Assembly (NCBI GenBank): GCA_903876665.1
Contig: CAIRAY010000189.1
Coordinates: 1 to 41,169, forward strand
Direction of reading: 5' to 3'
DNA: 41,169 bases
From: an uncultured Fibrobacterota bacterium
GTDB lineage: Bacteria; Fibrobacterota; Fibrobacteria; Fibrobacterales; Fibrobacteraceae
Part shown: in pieces, positions 40,641 to 41,169 of the stretch
How positions within the stretch are numbered: the first letter of the stretch is position 1
Layout: every line of letters starts with the position of its first letter
Position numbers and translations under genes: made by a program
The notes under the pieces: generated by a model
The model's input: only the letters and a program-made list of their open reading frames with translations
What the model was told of the DNA's origin: nothing
The model's database searches: none

Positions 40641-41169
40641 TTACCTTCCGAAGATCTTGCCGATTCCCTTGGAAATGCGGCCCATGAGGTTGCCTTCGCC
40701 TGCCGCGGTATTGCCACCGGTATTGGCATTGTTGCCACCCCGTGAGGGGTTGCGGTTGGCGTATTCGGGCTGGGATTGACCCTGTCCGCTGCGCTGTGGA
40801 CCACGGCTACGGTTGCGGTTTTGCTGTTGCGGAGCTTGGGATTTGTTGGCGGAGCCGAACCACTGGTCGCGAGGATCGTGGTTGTCGTGGCGCACATTGT
40901 TTCCCTGGGCATTGTTGCCTGGAACATTGTTGCTCTGGGTGCGGGGCCGTTCCTGGCGCGGGCCATTGCCACGGGCCTGAACCCGGGTGTCGGCGGGGTT
41001 ATTGCTGTCACGCTGGGGTTGAGCTGCGCGTGGCGCGTTGCCCGAATTGCCTTGCTGGCCCTGGTTTGCGCTGCGCACGCGTGGCTGGTGGTCACGACCT
41101 GGATCGCGTCCACGGTCGGCGCGACCATGTCCGCCCCTTCTGCCATGGTCATTGCGACGCATTTCGCCG
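40641..41169 (-). CDS. C-terminal end of a low-complexity Arg/Asn/Gln/Gly-rich protein (5' end outside window)
   Basis: The reading frame runs off the window's right edge. What is visible is about 173 residues of RG- and N/Q-rich disordered sequence (RRGGHGRADRGRDPGRDHQPR at first, later NNVPGNNAQGNNV), ending in the ordered short tail GNLMGRISKGIGKIFGR. A Met at 41162 is in frame, but the frame stays open beyond it with no ribosome-binding site visible. Such tails are typical of DEAD-box RNA helicases and other RNA-binding proteins; that identity is a guess. The stop is at 40641-40643. Confidence 0.6.
   Translation of the reverse strand, partial: GEMRRNDHGRRGGHGRADRGRDPGRDHQPRVRSANQGQQGNSGNAPRAAQPQRDSNNPADTRVQARGNGPRQERPRTQSNNVPGNNAQGNNVRHDNHDPRDQWFGSANKSQAPQQQNRNRSRGPQRSGQGQSQPEYANRNPSRGGNNANTGGNTAAGEGNLMGRISKGIGKIFGR

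Overview
The window looks like a chromosomal segment of a free-living Gram-negative bacterium of the Fibrobacterota (FCB group). This rests on family knowledge plus sequence: a TIGR02147/DUF4423 regulator (a family first described as a Fibrobacter succinogenes paralogous set), a poly-serine linker behind a signal peptide, a GH44 glycanase with a C-terminal beta-rich sorting-like tail, many lipoproteins, and promoters resembling the Bacteroidetes -7 element TAnnTTTG. A four-subunit pyruvate:ferredoxin oxidoreductase suggests anaerobic or facultative metabolism. I see no tRNA, rRNA, CRISPR array, transposase, integrase or phage gene.

Layout. 1-221: intergenic tandem repeats. 222-3431 (minus): lipoprotein, small protein, MoxR ATPase and HExxH/VWA protein in one operon. 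3557-4018: GlcG-like protein. 4015-7366 (minus): porG-porD-porA-porB, with a repeat-rich spacer between porA and porB. 7564-8313 (minus): lipoprotein. 8685-9401: membrane M50-like peptidase. 9387-13483 (minus): sbcD-sbcC. 13549-13746: slyX. 13997-15717 (minus): rsmG and an SDR epimerase. 15780-16616: cvfB-like. 16883-19500: membrane diguanylate cyclase overlapped by a TPR-like membrane protein. 19487-21720 (minus): secreted barrel-like protein and lipoprotein. 21784-23070: aroA. 23145-26488: membrane-tethered solute-binding protein followed 2 nt later by a Cache/HAMP/GGDEF cyclase. 26499-28679: PBP4-type DD-peptidase fused to DUF1460. 28861-29361 (minus): single-domain response regulator. 29609-31517: TIGR02147 regulator and its lipoprotein. 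31568-31909: DMT/DUF486 protein. 31896-33791 (minus): GH44. 33906-34184 (minus): small unknown. 34255-37961: hybrid histidine kinase and REC-HD-GYP regulator. 37983-40547: OLD-family nuclease and a secreted protein. 40641-41169 (minus): low-complexity C-terminal end of a protein cut by the window edge.

How it fits together. Cyclic-di-GMP signalling is over-represented: two membrane diguanylate cyclases, both with intact active sites and I-sites, and one HD-GYP phosphodiesterase fed by a multi-step phosphorelay kinase. The least conventional candidate system is the tethered sugar-type binding protein paired with a cyclase instead of an ABC permease. The second is the TIGR02147 regulator overlapped by a lipoprotein with a possible carbohydrate-binding-like fold.

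The strongest window-wide signal is regulatory. Thirteen gene starts, almost all of them first genes of their transcription units, carry a TAnnnT hexamer ending 6-8 nt before the ATG or GTG, often as TAnnTTTG. This predicts leaderless or nearly leaderless mRNAs, while genes inside operons tend to have Shine-Dalgarno sequences. Intergenic spaces also carry REP-like palindromes (core CCGTGCCGGGCATGACAAG), two of which have grown into 18-bp tandem arrays.
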